Both the position numbers and the translations under genes were made by a program. Shown here in pieces: positions 1 through 7,527 of a stretch of 64,000 nucleotides of DNA; the stretch's first letter is position 1, and every line of letters starts with the position of its first letter. The notes beneath the pieces were generated by a model. The model searched no databases. It had not been told where the DNA came from and saw nothing but the letters and a program-made list of their open reading frames with translations. Source of the stretch: Roseovarius sp. 217 (GTDB lineage: Bacteria; Pseudomonadota; Alphaproteobacteria; Rhodobacterales; Rhodobacteraceae); NCBI RefSeq assembly GCF_000152845.1, contig NZ_CH902585.1:164375-228374 (forward strand), in the 5' to 3' direction.

Positions 1-260
1 AGATACTTGAGGATGAAGATGGCATTCATCACTAAAGAGGGCCCGGTTAGGCAAACTTGGATTGAGGCAGGGCAGGGCACCGACTAGCGTTTTGTCATGT
101 CAGTACCCAGTCCCGTCAATTGCTTTAAGACGAACCCCTAGATCAAACGCCTAGCCAATTCGAAAATCCAACTTGCGCGAGCCGACAGTTTTTCAATCAC
201 CTCATAGTGAGATGATGTTATTTTGCCTCAGCTCGGATTGGTGAGACCCTACGATATGCC
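1..260. other. Left-edge stretch, no gene recognised
   Basis: No complete reading frame with a credible start is visible here. A short plus-strand frame ends at a stop near position 33 and could be the tail of a gene entering from the left, but it is too short to identify. The stretch ends exactly at the left inverted repeat of an IS6-family element. Confidence 0.4.
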
Positions 261-1090
261 GGTAGTGTCGCAAATTTTGTAAAGGGTTGAGAATGTCCCG
301 TGGACTGGACACAATTATCCAGCGAGCTCAGCGAACTGCTCGAAGCCGAACTTCCCTGATCGGGAGAATTGCCCTTTACGGATCATGTGAGCGACTTCGA
401 TGCCAGCCAGAGTGGCTGCGGCCGAATTGAACGATTTGAAGGTCTGCATGGGGCGGGTGATCTTCTTTATGAAACGGTGATCCTGTTCGATAATATTGTT
501 GAGATATTTCACCTGCAGGACCTCGATCAACCAACACCAGTTGTGCATCATCAGCAGGCAATTCATGTTGAACAGACCGGCTGCGTTCGATCCGCTCTTG
601 TCGATGACGACCCTGTCGGGAAAGCCGTTGTTTCCGATTGCGCGGATGAAGAATTCGGTGGCCGCTGCTTCGTCCCGCCGCTCTGACAGCATGAAATCAA
701 GCGTTTTGCCCTGGTTGTCGATAGCTCGATACAGATACATCCACCGCCCTTTGACTTTCACGTAGGTCTCATCCATCCGCCAAGATCGACCGGTCGGCGT
801 CTTCCGGCGAAGGGCTTGCTCAGCGATGATTTTCGCATATTTCTCGACCCATCGGTTCAGCGTAGCGTGATCAACATCGACGCCGCGCTCAGACATGATT
901 TCTTCGAGATCCCGATACGATACCGCAAACCGAACATAGAAATATACCGCGTACAGGATGACATCTTTCGGGTGGTGCGCGCCTTTGAAATTGACCAATC
1001 TCTTAAACCTTGAATGGGATGTCGAAGGGTTGCTCCATTAACGCCACTGTCGAGAAGTGCAACTGGGCGTCAAAACTTTGCGACACTACC
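261..1090. mobile_element. IS6-family insertion sequence, complete (copy A)
   Basis: The element is bounded by near-identical inverted repeats: GGTAGTGTCGCAAA at 261-274 and its complement ending at 1090. The 830-bp length and single transposase frame fit the IS6/IS26 family. The 8 bases on either side (253-260 and 1091-1098) do not match, so no target duplication remains. IS6 elements move by replicative cointegration and often leave unmatched flanks after deletions. The right end cuts into a type III secretion export-gate gene, so the insertion or a later deletion removed that gene's 3' half. Confidence 0.9.
315..998 (-). CDS. IS6-family DDE transposase
   Basis: This 227-residue protein has the usual IS6 length. 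The N-terminus begins with FKGAHHPKDVILYAVYFYVR, followed by the YRDLEEIMSERG helix-turn-helix region. The DDE core is visible as D in WRMDETYVKVKG, D in VVIDKSG and E in IIEQDHRFIKK, so it is probably active. It acts on the element's own inverted repeats to form cointegrates. The middle of the catalytic domain (around LFNMNCLLMM) differs from the IS6 copies at about 9.8 and 30 kb, so this is a separate IS6 lineage. Confidence 0.92.
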   Translation of the reverse strand: MVNFKGAHHPKDVILYAVYFYVRFAVSYRDLEEIMSERGVDVDHATLNRWVEKYAKIIAEQALRRKTPTGRSWRMDETYVKVKGRWMYLYRAIDNQGKTLDFMLSERRDEAAATEFFIRAIGNNGFPDRVVIDKSGSNAAGLFNMNCLLMMHNWCWLIEVLQVKYLNNIIEQDHRFIKKITRPMQTFKSFNSAAATLAGIEVAHMIRKGQFSRSGKFGFEQFAELAG

Positions 1091-2021
1091 CCGTGGCCTT
1101 GATGAGGGTCGAGGCGACGAAAAGGATCACTGCGGCGGCTGCAAATACCATAAAAGGAAAGCCGGGGACAAACCCAAAGAGCAAGAGCACGATCGCAGCC
1201 GCTGCGGGCACCCGGGCATCAGACATGAGTTCCTTGGCGATGTCGGTCCCAAGGTCCTGTGGCTTTTCATTGGCGACACGTGTGACTATCACACCCGCAC
1301 AGATCGACATCAGAAGCGCCGGGATCTGCGCGACCAACCCATCGCCGATCGTCAACAGCGAATAGACCGACGCGGCCTCGCCAAGGCTGAGACCGTGGAC
1401 GCCGGTGCCCACCGCAATTCCGCCCACCAGGTTGATGAAGATGATGATCAATCCAGCCGTTGCGTCGCCCTTGACGAATTTCATGGCCCCGTCCATCGCG
1501 CCAAAGAACTGGCTGTCCTTGTCCAGAGCCTTGCGTTGGAGGGCACCTTCATCTTGTGGCAGCGTACCGGCGCGAATGTCAGCCTCGATGCTCATTTGTT
1601 TGCCAGGCATCGCGTCTAGCGTGAAGCGCGCCGCAACCTCCGCAACGCGTTCTGCCCCCTTGGTGACGACGACGAACTGCACGACCGTGATGATCAGAAA
1701 CATCACAAGGCCAATGACCACGCTGCCACGCACGACAAATTCGCCAAAGGTTGCGATGATCTGTCCGGCATCGGCCTCTGACAGGATCAAGCGGGTGGTT
1801 GCGATCGACAAGGCCAGACGAAAGGCTGTGGCGATCAGAATGACGGATGGGAAGGTCGAGAAATCAGAAGGTCGTTTCAGATAGACGGCCACCATCAAGA
1901 GAACCACCGACAGGCTGATGCTGATCACCAGCAGGGCGTCGATCAGCCCGGTCGGCAACGGGATGACCATAAGGGCAAGAATGGAAATCAGGAGCGCGAC
2001 AAGGGCAAGATCTTTTCTCAT
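1086..2021 (-). pseudogene. sctV: SctV/FlhA-family export-gate protein, 3'-truncated
   Basis: The 311 residues match the N-terminal membrane half of the FlhA/SctV (FHIPEP) family, the inner-membrane export gate of type III secretion and flagella. Hydrophobic segments fill residues 1-130 and 190-310. Family blocks seen are FRLALSIATTRLIL, VVTKGAERVAEVAARF and LDAMPGKQMSIEADIRAG. Full proteins are about 690 residues, so the whole cytoplasmic ring domain is missing. The reading frame ends at a TAG formed by the IS6 right end, which proves truncation by the element. The version with STFPSVILIATAF and DAGQIIATFGEFVVRG resembles non-flagellar SctV more than FlhA, but this is a judgement from motifs. 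A terminator lies just upstream of the start. Confidence 0.85.
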
Positions 2022-2033
2022 TGGACACGCTTC

Positions 2034-2070
2034 TTGAAAAGAAAAACCTCCAGCCAGATTTGGCTGGAGG
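2034..2070 (-). terminator. Rho-independent terminator between small gene and sctV
   Basis: A perfect 10-bp stem (CCTCCAGCCA at 2047-2056, TGGCTGGAGG at 2061-2070) with a 4-base loop is followed on the minus strand by a T-rich run (TTTTTCTTTT). It lies between the stop of the 48-residue protein (2088) and the sctV start (2021). Partial read-through would give much more transcript for the small gene than for sctV. Confidence 0.85.
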
Positions 2071-2087
2071 TGCTGTCAGAGCGACGA

Positions 2088-2234
2088 TTACGCCGAATTC
2101 GCCTTACGGCCCAGGGCTTCGGACGTGCCGACGGCCTCTTTCATCTTGCGGGCAGACTGGAGGCTGATCAGCTGGATCTTCTCGAATTCGCTCACGAGAT
2201 CAGCGTTGGGTGCCTGAGGTCCGGAAGTTTCCAT
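2088..2234 (-). CDS. Small hypothetical protein (48 aa) of a secretion locus
   Basis: This short minus-strand gene starts METSGPQAPNADLVSEFEKI and ends GRKANSA. An excellent ribosome site (GGAGAAG, about 4 bases before ATG 2234) decides the start; an in-frame ATG at 2246 lies upstream but lacks one. The protein is mostly polar, with a predicted amphipathic helix over residues 14-35 (EFEKIQLISLQSARKMKEAV), and has no signal peptide. A strong terminator follows at once. It sits between sctV and a TPR gene. Small, highly expressed helical proteins next to export-gate genes are often needle, rod or chaperone components, but no family is recognised here. Confidence 0.6.
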   Translation of the reverse strand: METSGPQAPNADLVSEFEKIQLISLQSARKMKEAVGTSEALGRKANSA

Positions 2235-2559
2235 TTTCTTCTCCATATGTTGGTCCGTATTACACGGATGGTTTACCCAAAAGGGCGTTTGATTGAGCAG
2301 CCTAACGCACCAAACCCTGTTACGGCTGCAACCTGTTATCGAAACCGCACTGGATCGAGATCCGCGTCACCGTTACCGACGCCCCCATTTTTTGCCATTC
2401 GGGCGAAAATGAACACTCAGCGAGACTACGTTAAAGCCTACGTAGCGGCACGTGTCGGGGCAGAGTTTGCTGCAATTGGTCATTACGGGGTAGTACGCAC
2501 CCAAGGCGAACAGGCAAAGCTGACAGGGGTTGCCAAAGAGGTGGTGCACGCCGCCGTGT
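2235..2559. promoter_or_regulatory. Upstream region with CTACGTAG repeat
   Basis: This 325-bp gap precedes the 48-residue gene and holds no convincing coding frame. At 2426-2445 lies CTACGTTA-AAGC-CTACGTAG, two related units of which the second is a perfect 8-bp palindrome. The same CTACGT/ACGTAG half-sites form a 14-bp palindrome at 3432-3445 between the TPR and secretin genes, suggesting a shared operator. No regulator gene is present nearby. Confidence 0.4.
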
Positions 2560-3333
2560 CTAGGATTGCGACCCGCGATACTGGCGTATCGCATGAAAGA
2601 TCTGCTGCGCCTGGTCCTTGGACATCTCGGCGGTGGCCAGGTCATAGGCCTCGGACTCGCGTCCAACGAGATAGTAGGCGATGGCAAGGTTGTGCCGCAG
2701 GTTCAGATCTGTAAGCTGCGATCGCGTGAGATCCTGCAGGATCGCAACGGCCTCGTGGCCGGAGCCCCCGAGCACGTGGCTCAGTGCGAGGTTGTTCAAC
2801 GCATCGAGATTGGTCGGATTGATCGCCAGAAGCGCCTGGTAGGCGCTGATCGCGCGAATATGATCACCGCTCAGGTCAAAGGCCACGGCACGGCCGTTCA
2901 AAGCCGTTTCGTTTTTCGGATCATCCGCCAGAACAAGATCAAAGTTGCTAAAGGCTTCGGACATATTGTTTTGCGCCAATGCGACGCGCCCAAGGCCAAG
3001 GTGCCCCCGCTTGTCCGCGCCCAACTTGATAGCAGTCCTGTAGGCATTTCTGGCCTTGAAGAGCGCGCCACCCTGCAGATAGGCATTGCCAACCGACAAA
3101 AGCGCTTCGGCGTGCGAGCCGTGATCTCGGGATACTTCGTCCAACAGACGATAGGCGCTGTCGTATTGCCCGCCCACCAACATCCGTTGCGCCACGTCAA
3201 CACGCGCCTGATATCCCACGGGTTGGGAACCGGACAGCTCACAACCGCCGAGAAAGAGCGCCGCGGCAACAAACAGCGCCGTCTTGCGTGTTGCCAGAGC
3301 GGTTCTGGGCGGGAAATCTTCCGTTTGGAACAT
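2560..3333 (-). CDS. TPR-repeat lipoprotein, TadD-like
   Basis: The 257-residue protein starts MFQTEDFPPRTALATRKTAL, giving a signal peptide with lipobox LGGC at about residues 27-30, so it is probably an outer-membrane lipoprotein. In-frame sequence upstream of this ATG does not look like protein. Residues 50-240 consist of tetratricopeptide repeats (examples: AEALLSVGNAYLQGGALFKA, HLGLGRVALAQNNMSEAF and LDALNNLALSHVLGGSGHEA). Lipidated TPR proteins of this size occur in Tad pilus loci as TadD and in other secretion systems as secretin pilotins. It is divergent from a Tad-type secretin gene with 197 bp between them, which supports a joint envelope-assembly role. The exact identity as TadD is inference. 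Confidence 0.75.
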   Translation of the reverse strand: MFQTEDFPPRTALATRKTALFVAAALFLGGCELSGSQPVGYQARVDVAQRMLVGGQYDSAYRLLDEVSRDHGSHAEALLSVGNAYLQGGALFKARNAYRTAIKLGADKRGHLGLGRVALAQNNMSEAFSNFDLVLADDPKNETALNGRAVAFDLSGDHIRAISAYQALLAINPTNLDALNNLALSHVLGGSGHEAVAILQDLTRSQLTDLNLRHNLAIAYYLVGRESEAYDLATAEMSKDQAQQIFHAIRQYRGSQS

Positions 3334-3431
3334 CGACAGGGTATCCTCGGCTGGTGGCGGAATTCTAGGAAAGTATCCGATCCGATACCCTGCACCTGCG
3401 CCGGATTGTATGCGTAGTGACGGCGAGAGCA

Positions 3432-3445
3432 CTACGTATACGTAG
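3432..3445. promoter_or_regulatory. Perfect 14-bp palindrome in divergent promoter region
   Basis: CTACGTATACGTAG reads the same on both strands. It lies between the divergent TPR lipoprotein gene (start 3333) and secretin gene (start 3531). Its half-sites recur at 2426-2445 upstream of the small protein gene. The position suits an operator controlling both genes; the binding protein is unknown. Confidence 0.5.
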
Positions 3446-3530
3446 GTTTCGGCCCACACGGACGTGCTTGATTGCGTGACAGCGGCTCTCTACCCCGGTC
3501 GGGAATGAAAGCTGCGAAAAGGACGACGAG

Positions 3531-4856
3531 ATGAAGCCGTTTGATGCGTCGAAATGGCGTCATGCCCTGGCACTGGTATCTTTCATTCTGATGTTGCCAT
3601 CTGTGCTGAGCAGCCCGGCATCCGCACAGGAACGCCTGACCGTTGAGCAAGGCAAAAGCATCCTTCTGCCCGTAGGGGACAATGTCGACACCGTCTTTGT
3701 GAGCGATACGACGGTTGCGGATGCGAGCATCTCTTCGAACAACCGCGTTTTTGTGTTCGGCAAGGAGGTCGGGGAAACATCGCTCATTGCAACGTCCACG
3801 TACGCGGATTCGGATATGACATTCACGGTTGTTGTCACACACAAACTGTCCGAGATCAGATCGGTCATCCAGAGCCGGTTTCCCGGGGAACAGATCGCGG
3901 TCGAATCCTCGCGTGGCAGTCTGATGATCACGGGCATCGTTTCCAGCGACCGCGTCCGCGAAACTCTGGTCACGACGCTCGAGAGTGCAGCCCCGGAAAC
4001 GACCATCATCGACCGCCTTCGCGTTGCAAGCTCGAATATCATCCGCCTCGAGGTCAAACTTCTCGAAGTCAGCCGAACTCAGGTGGAAAACTTTGGCATC
4101 GATTGGAACGCCACAGTCACCGCTAACGGTTTCTTTCTGGGAACATCCAACCGCGGTGTGCTGAGCGTGGGCAAAAGCGACACGGCAGAGTCATCGCTGA
4201 ACGCCGCATTGGATGTGCTGATCTCAAACGGAATCGCGACGATCGCGCAAGAGACCGTGTTGTCGACTGTGAATGGAGAAGAGGCCCTGTTCTCGGTCGG
4301 TGGCGAAATCCCGATCCCGACATTCATCCCCGTCGATAGTGGCTCGTCAGATGGCAATTTCCAACTTGATTTCAAGTTCATCGGTACATCCCTGTCCTTT
4401 ACGCCCAGCATAGCACCGGGTAACAAGCTACGTCTCCTGATTGACAGTACGATCTCATCACAAGGTCAAACCTCATCAACCGTGAATGGAAACGTCTTTC
4501 CGAACCTGAACACCCGCTCCTTTCGGACCAATGTCGAACTCAGCGACCGCCAACCGTTTGTGATTGCCGGGGTGACGCGCAATGACACCTCAAACGACCT
4601 GCGTCAGGATCGCGGCACCGGCTTGTCCCGTATCGTCGATAGCTTGCTTGGTCAGGATCGGGTGACCGCAAATTCGCAAGAATTGGTGGTTATTGTTACG
4701 CCCCTTCTAACAGAACTCGAACCTCAGAGCATTCAGGAACGGCTGCCCGCGCCGCTTTCCAATTTGGGGTTCATCCTGTCGAACCGCGATTCGCGCACGG
4801 CAATCACACATGAACCTCGATATAATGCTTTCGGCGCAGCAGGTTTTCGCTATTGA
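3531..4856 (+). CDS. rcpA: Type II/III secretin, RcpA/CpaC (Tad) type
   Basis: The 441-residue protein has a signal peptide ending at about ASAQE (residues 30-34). Next comes the pilus-secretin N-domain (residues 35-110, with LTVEQGKSILLPV and VFVFGKEVGETSLIATSTY), a BON-like domain (about 110-165, with GSLMITGIVSS), and a secretin domain (about 170-400, with VENFGIDWNA, GEEALFSVGGEIPIP and the conserved LVVIVTPLL near 390). This order and length match CpaC/RcpA, the outer-membrane pore of Tad pili, rather than the longer T3SS secretins. It is divergent from a TadD-like gene. An IS6 remnant starts 55 bp after the stop, so downstream tad genes, if once present, are gone. Confidence 0.88.
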   Translation: MKPFDASKWRHALALVSFILMLPSVLSSPASAQERLTVEQGKSILLPVGDNVDTVFVSDTTVADASISSNNRVFVFGKEVGETSLIATSTYADSDMTFTVVVTHKLSEIRSVIQSRFPGEQIAVESSRGSLMITGIVSSDRVRETLVTTLESAAPETTIIDRLRVASSNIIRLEVKLLEVSRTQVENFGIDWNATVTANGFFLGTSNRGVLSVGKSDTAESSLNAALDVLISNGIATIAQETVLSTVNGEEALFSVGGEIPIPTFIPVDSGSSDGNFQLDFKFIGTSLSFTPSIAPGNKLRLLIDSTISSQGQTSSTVNGNVFPNLNTRSFRTNVELSDRQPFVIAGVTRNDTSNDLRQDRGTGLSRIVDSLLGQDRVTANSQELVVIVTPLLTELEPQSIQERLPAPLSNLGFILSNRDSRTAITHEPRYNAFGAAGFRY

Positions 4857-4910
4857 GCACAGAAACTAACTTGGTCGGTCGAGTTCTGTTGCGAGGAAGG
4901 TCTATTGCAT

Positions 4911-5285
4911 GGTATTGTCGCAAACTTTTCGCTTCCAGCTGGACGGCCGATGTTGCAGAGCACGTTTGGAAGCAACGGGTGTGCGGGGTGTGCAGAAGCG
5001 CGATAGAATTCAAAGGGGTGCACTACCCTAAGGCCGTGGTCCTACATGCTGTCTTTTTCTATGTCCGTTATGCGGTGTCATATCGAGACCTCGAGGAAAT
5101 CCTGGCCGAGCGAGGGGTCACCGTTGATCACGCCACCTTGAACCGCTGGGTAGTGAAATTCTCGCCCTTAATTGCCACAAATGCCCAATCTCGGAAACGT
5201 GCAACGGCACATTCTTGGAGGATGGATGAAACTTATATCAAAGTCCGGGGCAAATGGACCTTCCTCTACCGAGCGGTAGATCGAT
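4911..5285 (+). pseudogene. IS6-family transposase, 5' fragment (copy B)
   Basis: The left inverted repeat GGTATTGTCGCAAACTTTTC is at 4911. From about 5008 the frame encodes EFKGVHYPKAVVLHAVFFYV, YRDLEEILAERG and WRMDETYIKVRGKW, the N-terminal and first-Asp parts of an IS6 transposase. Similarity stops after FLYRAVDR at about 5284, where IS110 sequence begins in another frame. The second Asp, the Glu and the right end are missing, so it cannot transpose itself. Confidence 0.85.
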
Positions 5286-5666
5286 ATGACCGCGCCCGGC
5301 GTTGGAATTATCACCGCGCTATCAGTTGTGTCGGCATTTGATGACGCATCGCGCTTCAAAAAGTCGTCAAGTGCGGGCGCATATCTCTGCCTGACGCCAA
5401 GACGATACGAGGCCGGCGAAACCAGTAGAAACGGACGTATCTCGAAGCAAGGCGACAAGATGGTGCGAAAGCATCTCTATGAGGCAGCGACAACCTTGCT
5501 GACGCGCAACCTGCGATCATCTCATCTGAAGACCTGGGGCTTGAAATTGGCCAAAGTGTCGGGCTTCAAAAAGGCACGCATTGCGGTCGCCCGAAAGCTT
5601 GCCGTCATTCTTCACACAATGTGGAAAACCAACACGTCATTCCGCTGGGACCAGTCGGCAGCATAG
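5286..5666 (+). pseudogene. IS110-family transposase, 3' fragment
   Basis: The 126 residues match the C-terminal Transposase_20 domain of IS110-family enzymes: APGVGIITALSVVSAFDD, GAYLCLTPRRYEAGE, GRISKQGDKMVRKHLYEAA and VARKLAVILHTMW. The N-terminal DEDD catalytic domain is missing; the fragment is joined directly to an IS6 fragment. The apparent start at 5286 is only the junction. The following 400 bp may hold its right end but no boundary was identified. Confidence 0.85.
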
Positions 5667-6067
5667 AAAGAGGTAAGCTGCTCAACTAAACCAGTATGGC
5701 GCGGATAAGGCCGTCCCTCTGAATGCACTGATCAGCGAAACAAGTGCGAGGACCACTTAGGCCGATCCGACCATCCGACGCCAACATGCGGCGACCCATG
5801 GAAGTCGACCGCGGAGAGAACCATGAACCCGGCGCGCGCGAAGGCATCAATCATAAAACTTGACCAATGCGATTAGAGAACTCCAGTGGGGGCACTCCAC
5901 ATAGCATCCACCATCCATTCCGGAGTGAATACTTCGCCATGATCGGCTACGCGTTTTTCCGACTTGATTAGGCTCATGGTTTATTCATGTCAGCAGGCAA
6001 AGCTTTATCCAATGGCGTATTGATTTATTTGGCGGATTGCCCGGTCGCTACCGCGTCAGCGTGTCGC
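5667..6067. other. No gene recognised
   Basis: This 400-bp stretch between the IS110 fragment and the brnA stop has no credible coding frame on either strand. The first part may be the non-coding end of the IS110-type element, which in this family can carry a guide (bridge) RNA, but no specific structure could be assigned. Confidence 0.4.
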
Positions 6068-6282
6068 TCACTCTAGCCGCTCAGCAATCCACATCTTGAT
6101 CAGTGCCTGACGGGTGATGCCGAGCTTCTGGGCCTGCCGGTCCAGACCGGCGACGACCCAGGTCGGGAAATCCACGTTCACCCGCTTTGCCTCGACATTG
6201 AGGCGGCGCGCCTTTGTCCATCGACATGGGCGGACATGTCCTCGCCCGCGTCGAAGCGTTCGTCGAATTCAGTCGCCTTCAT
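6068..6282 (-). pseudogene. brnA: BrnA-family antitoxin, frameshifted
   Basis: From ATG 6282 the frame reads MKATEFDERFDAGEDMSAHV and then stops within 15 codons. In another frame the sequence resumes as KARRLNVEAKRVNVDFPTWV and continues to IAERLE and a stop at 6068. Joined, these match BrnA antitoxins: an N-terminal FDxxFDAGED block and a C-terminal ribbon-helix-helix DNA-binding domain. The join needs one extra base near 6223-6226 (GATGG where GATTGG would be expected), so one T appears lost. BrnA normally neutralises BrnT and represses the operon. The start overlaps the brnT stop by 14 bases, as usual for the pair. A sequencing error cannot be excluded. Confidence 0.8.
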
Positions 6283-6535
6283 AGTGCTCAATCTCCTGCT
6301 TGCGAGCGCGGCGCACGGAGATGATCCGCACCCGGTCGCTCCCGGTATGTGTAGACAGCCCGTTCCAGGGTCTGGCCCCGATCATGCAAACCGCCATAAA
6401 GCGTGGCTCATCCGTGACGTTGGCAGGGGCCTCGATCAGATAAGGATCATCCCAGAGGGCCTGGGCTTCATCAAAGTCGATCCCGTGCTTTTCACGGTTC
6501 GCGGCGCTTTTGTCGGGGTCATACTCGAACTTCAT
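6269..6535 (-). CDS. brnT: BrnT-family ribonuclease toxin
   Basis: The 88-residue protein has the BrnT fold signature: MKFEYDPDKSAANREKHGID at the N-terminus, FDEAQALWDDP, and C-terminal DRVRIISVRRARKQE. ATG 6535 gives the canonical start; a TTG at 6544 is possible but unlikely. BrnT is a RelE-like mRNA-cleaving toxin held in a tetramer by BrnA. The middle (FMAVCMIGARPWNGLSTHTG) looks normal in length. Downstream brnA is frameshifted, so either the toxin has lost activity, an antitoxin is supplied elsewhere, or the frameshift is not real. Confidence 0.85.
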   Translation of the reverse strand: MKFEYDPDKSAANREKHGIDFDEAQALWDDPYLIEAPANVTDEPRFMAVCMIGARPWNGLSTHTGSDRVRIISVRRARKQEIEHYEGD

Positions 6536-6559
6536 AAGAGGCAATATATGTTGAAAATG

Positions 6560-6574
6560 GTATAATTACTATAC
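6560..6574. promoter_or_regulatory. Candidate operator of brnTA
   Basis: GTATAATTACTATAC is a 15-bp imperfect palindrome with GTATA/TATAC arms, 25 bp upstream of the brnT start. BrnA proteins autorepress by binding such sites, so this is a reasonable operator. The AT-rich sequence could also contain the promoter -10 element. Confidence 0.4.
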
Positions 6575-6619
6575 TTCTCAGCCGCCCTACAGTTACTAGA
6601 TTTACTCAGCTAAAAAGCG

Positions 6620-6662
6620 GCAACGCCGCCCGCATATCGTAAGGACATGCGGGCGGCGTTGC
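6620..6662 (-). terminator. Strong hairpin terminator, minus strand
   Basis: A perfect 16-bp stem (6620-6635 with 6647-6662) encloses an 11-base loop. On the minus strand it is followed, two bases later, by TTTTT. It lies after a short coding remnant at 6700-6787 and looks like the terminator of a gene that has otherwise been deleted. Confidence 0.75.
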
Positions 6663-6699
6663 TGGCCAGTCAAGAGGCCTGTGCGAGTCCGTCACGCTA

Positions 6700-6787
6700 T
6701 CACCTGAACATCGCCAGTTGCTGGGGCTCCACCCAATACCCGCGCTGACCCTTGGACGTTTCCAGTGTGACCAGAGCCGTGACGGCC
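6700..6787 (-). pseudogene. C-terminal remnant of an unidentified gene
   Basis: A minus-strand frame reads AVTALVTLETSKGQRGYWVE then PQQLAMFR and a stop, directly upstream of a strong minus-strand terminator. It has the look of a protein tail, but an in-frame stop precedes it and no family was recognised. An ISKra4-like terminal sequence (GGAGTGGAAAAGTTCTGGGG) lies at about 6819, which could mark where the rest was lost. Confidence 0.3.
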
Positions 6788-6917
6788 TAGTCTCGTCCTC
6801 GAACCAATCCATCCAAGGGAGTGGAAAAGTTCTGGGGGTTCAGAGCGCGAGCAACCTATTCTCTTGCTGTCATGACTGACCCTTTCTGGTGACAGGGAGG
6901 GCGGGGGTATTTTCACC

Positions 6918-7097
6918 GTGGATTTGTATCGTAAGGTTCGTCTGGCGTGTCGGGGCGGCATGAGCAGGCGCGAGGCGGCACGTCATTTTGGGATTTCACC
7001 CAACGTCTATTCCGAACGAAAAAGGGGGCGGTGCGGCGCTCAGAAGCCCTTCACGGGCTGCTTTACGAGAAAAACCGGGCCGACGCGGGAGAGTTGA
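6918..7097 (+). pseudogene. IS21-family IstA transposase, N-terminal fragment
   Basis: From a GTG at 6918 the frame encodes VDLYRKVRLACRGGMSRREA ARHFGIS, the helix-turn-helix start typical of IstA. After about 40 residues the similarity ends and the frame stops at 7097. The DDE domain and the istB helper gene are missing, so this is a relic. Confidence 0.7.
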
Positions 7098-7257
7098 AAA
7101 CTGGACAGGGCTGTAAAGCTAATAATACGATCCTGTCCCCGACCGGAATTTACACCCATTTCATCAATGGAATAACTGCGCCGACAAACTGACCATTTCG
7201 AGTGACGCATGGTTGGCATGCAATCAGCTCAGAAAAATCACTTGACAATGTTCTTGC

Positions 7258-7527
7258 CTAAGAAGCCGCAGAGCGAGGCAGTTCGATGTTGATCTCCAAG
7301 CTCGACATCTGATCGCCACGTTCCATGCTAACTTCAACGTCATCCTCTCCGATTGGGACATGTTTGCGGATCGCTGCCACGATGTCGCGCTGCAGCAGCG
7401 ACAGATAATCGTTTTCTGCGGTGCCGCCCCCGCTGCGCTCATGCGCAAGCAGGATCTGCAACCGATCCTTCGCTGTCTCAGCACTTCTGGAGTGGCGCTG
7501 TTTGCGGCCAAAATTGAAAAAGCTCAT
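7258..7527 (-). CDS. minE: Cell division topological specificity factor MinE
   Basis: The 89-residue protein has the MinE layout: an N-terminal amphipathic MSFFNFGRK membrane-targeting segment, the MinD-contact helix with AKDRLQILLAHERS, and a C-terminal dimerisation domain with DYLSLLQRDIVAAIRKHV. MinE binds MinD on the membrane and stimulates its ATPase, producing pole-to-pole oscillation that keeps MinC away from mid-cell. It is the last gene of minCDE; its ATG overlaps the minD stop by 4 bases, implying translational coupling. Confidence 0.95.
   Translation of the reverse strand: MSFFNFGRKQRHSRSAETAKDRLQILLAHERSGGGTAENDYLSLLQRDIVAAIRKHVPIGEDDVEVSMERGDQMSSLEINIELPRSAAS

Noticed and set aside
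2034..2714. 226-codon plus-strand frame
   Set aside because: It overlaps the terminator, the 48-residue gene and the TPR gene on the other strand and has no domain.
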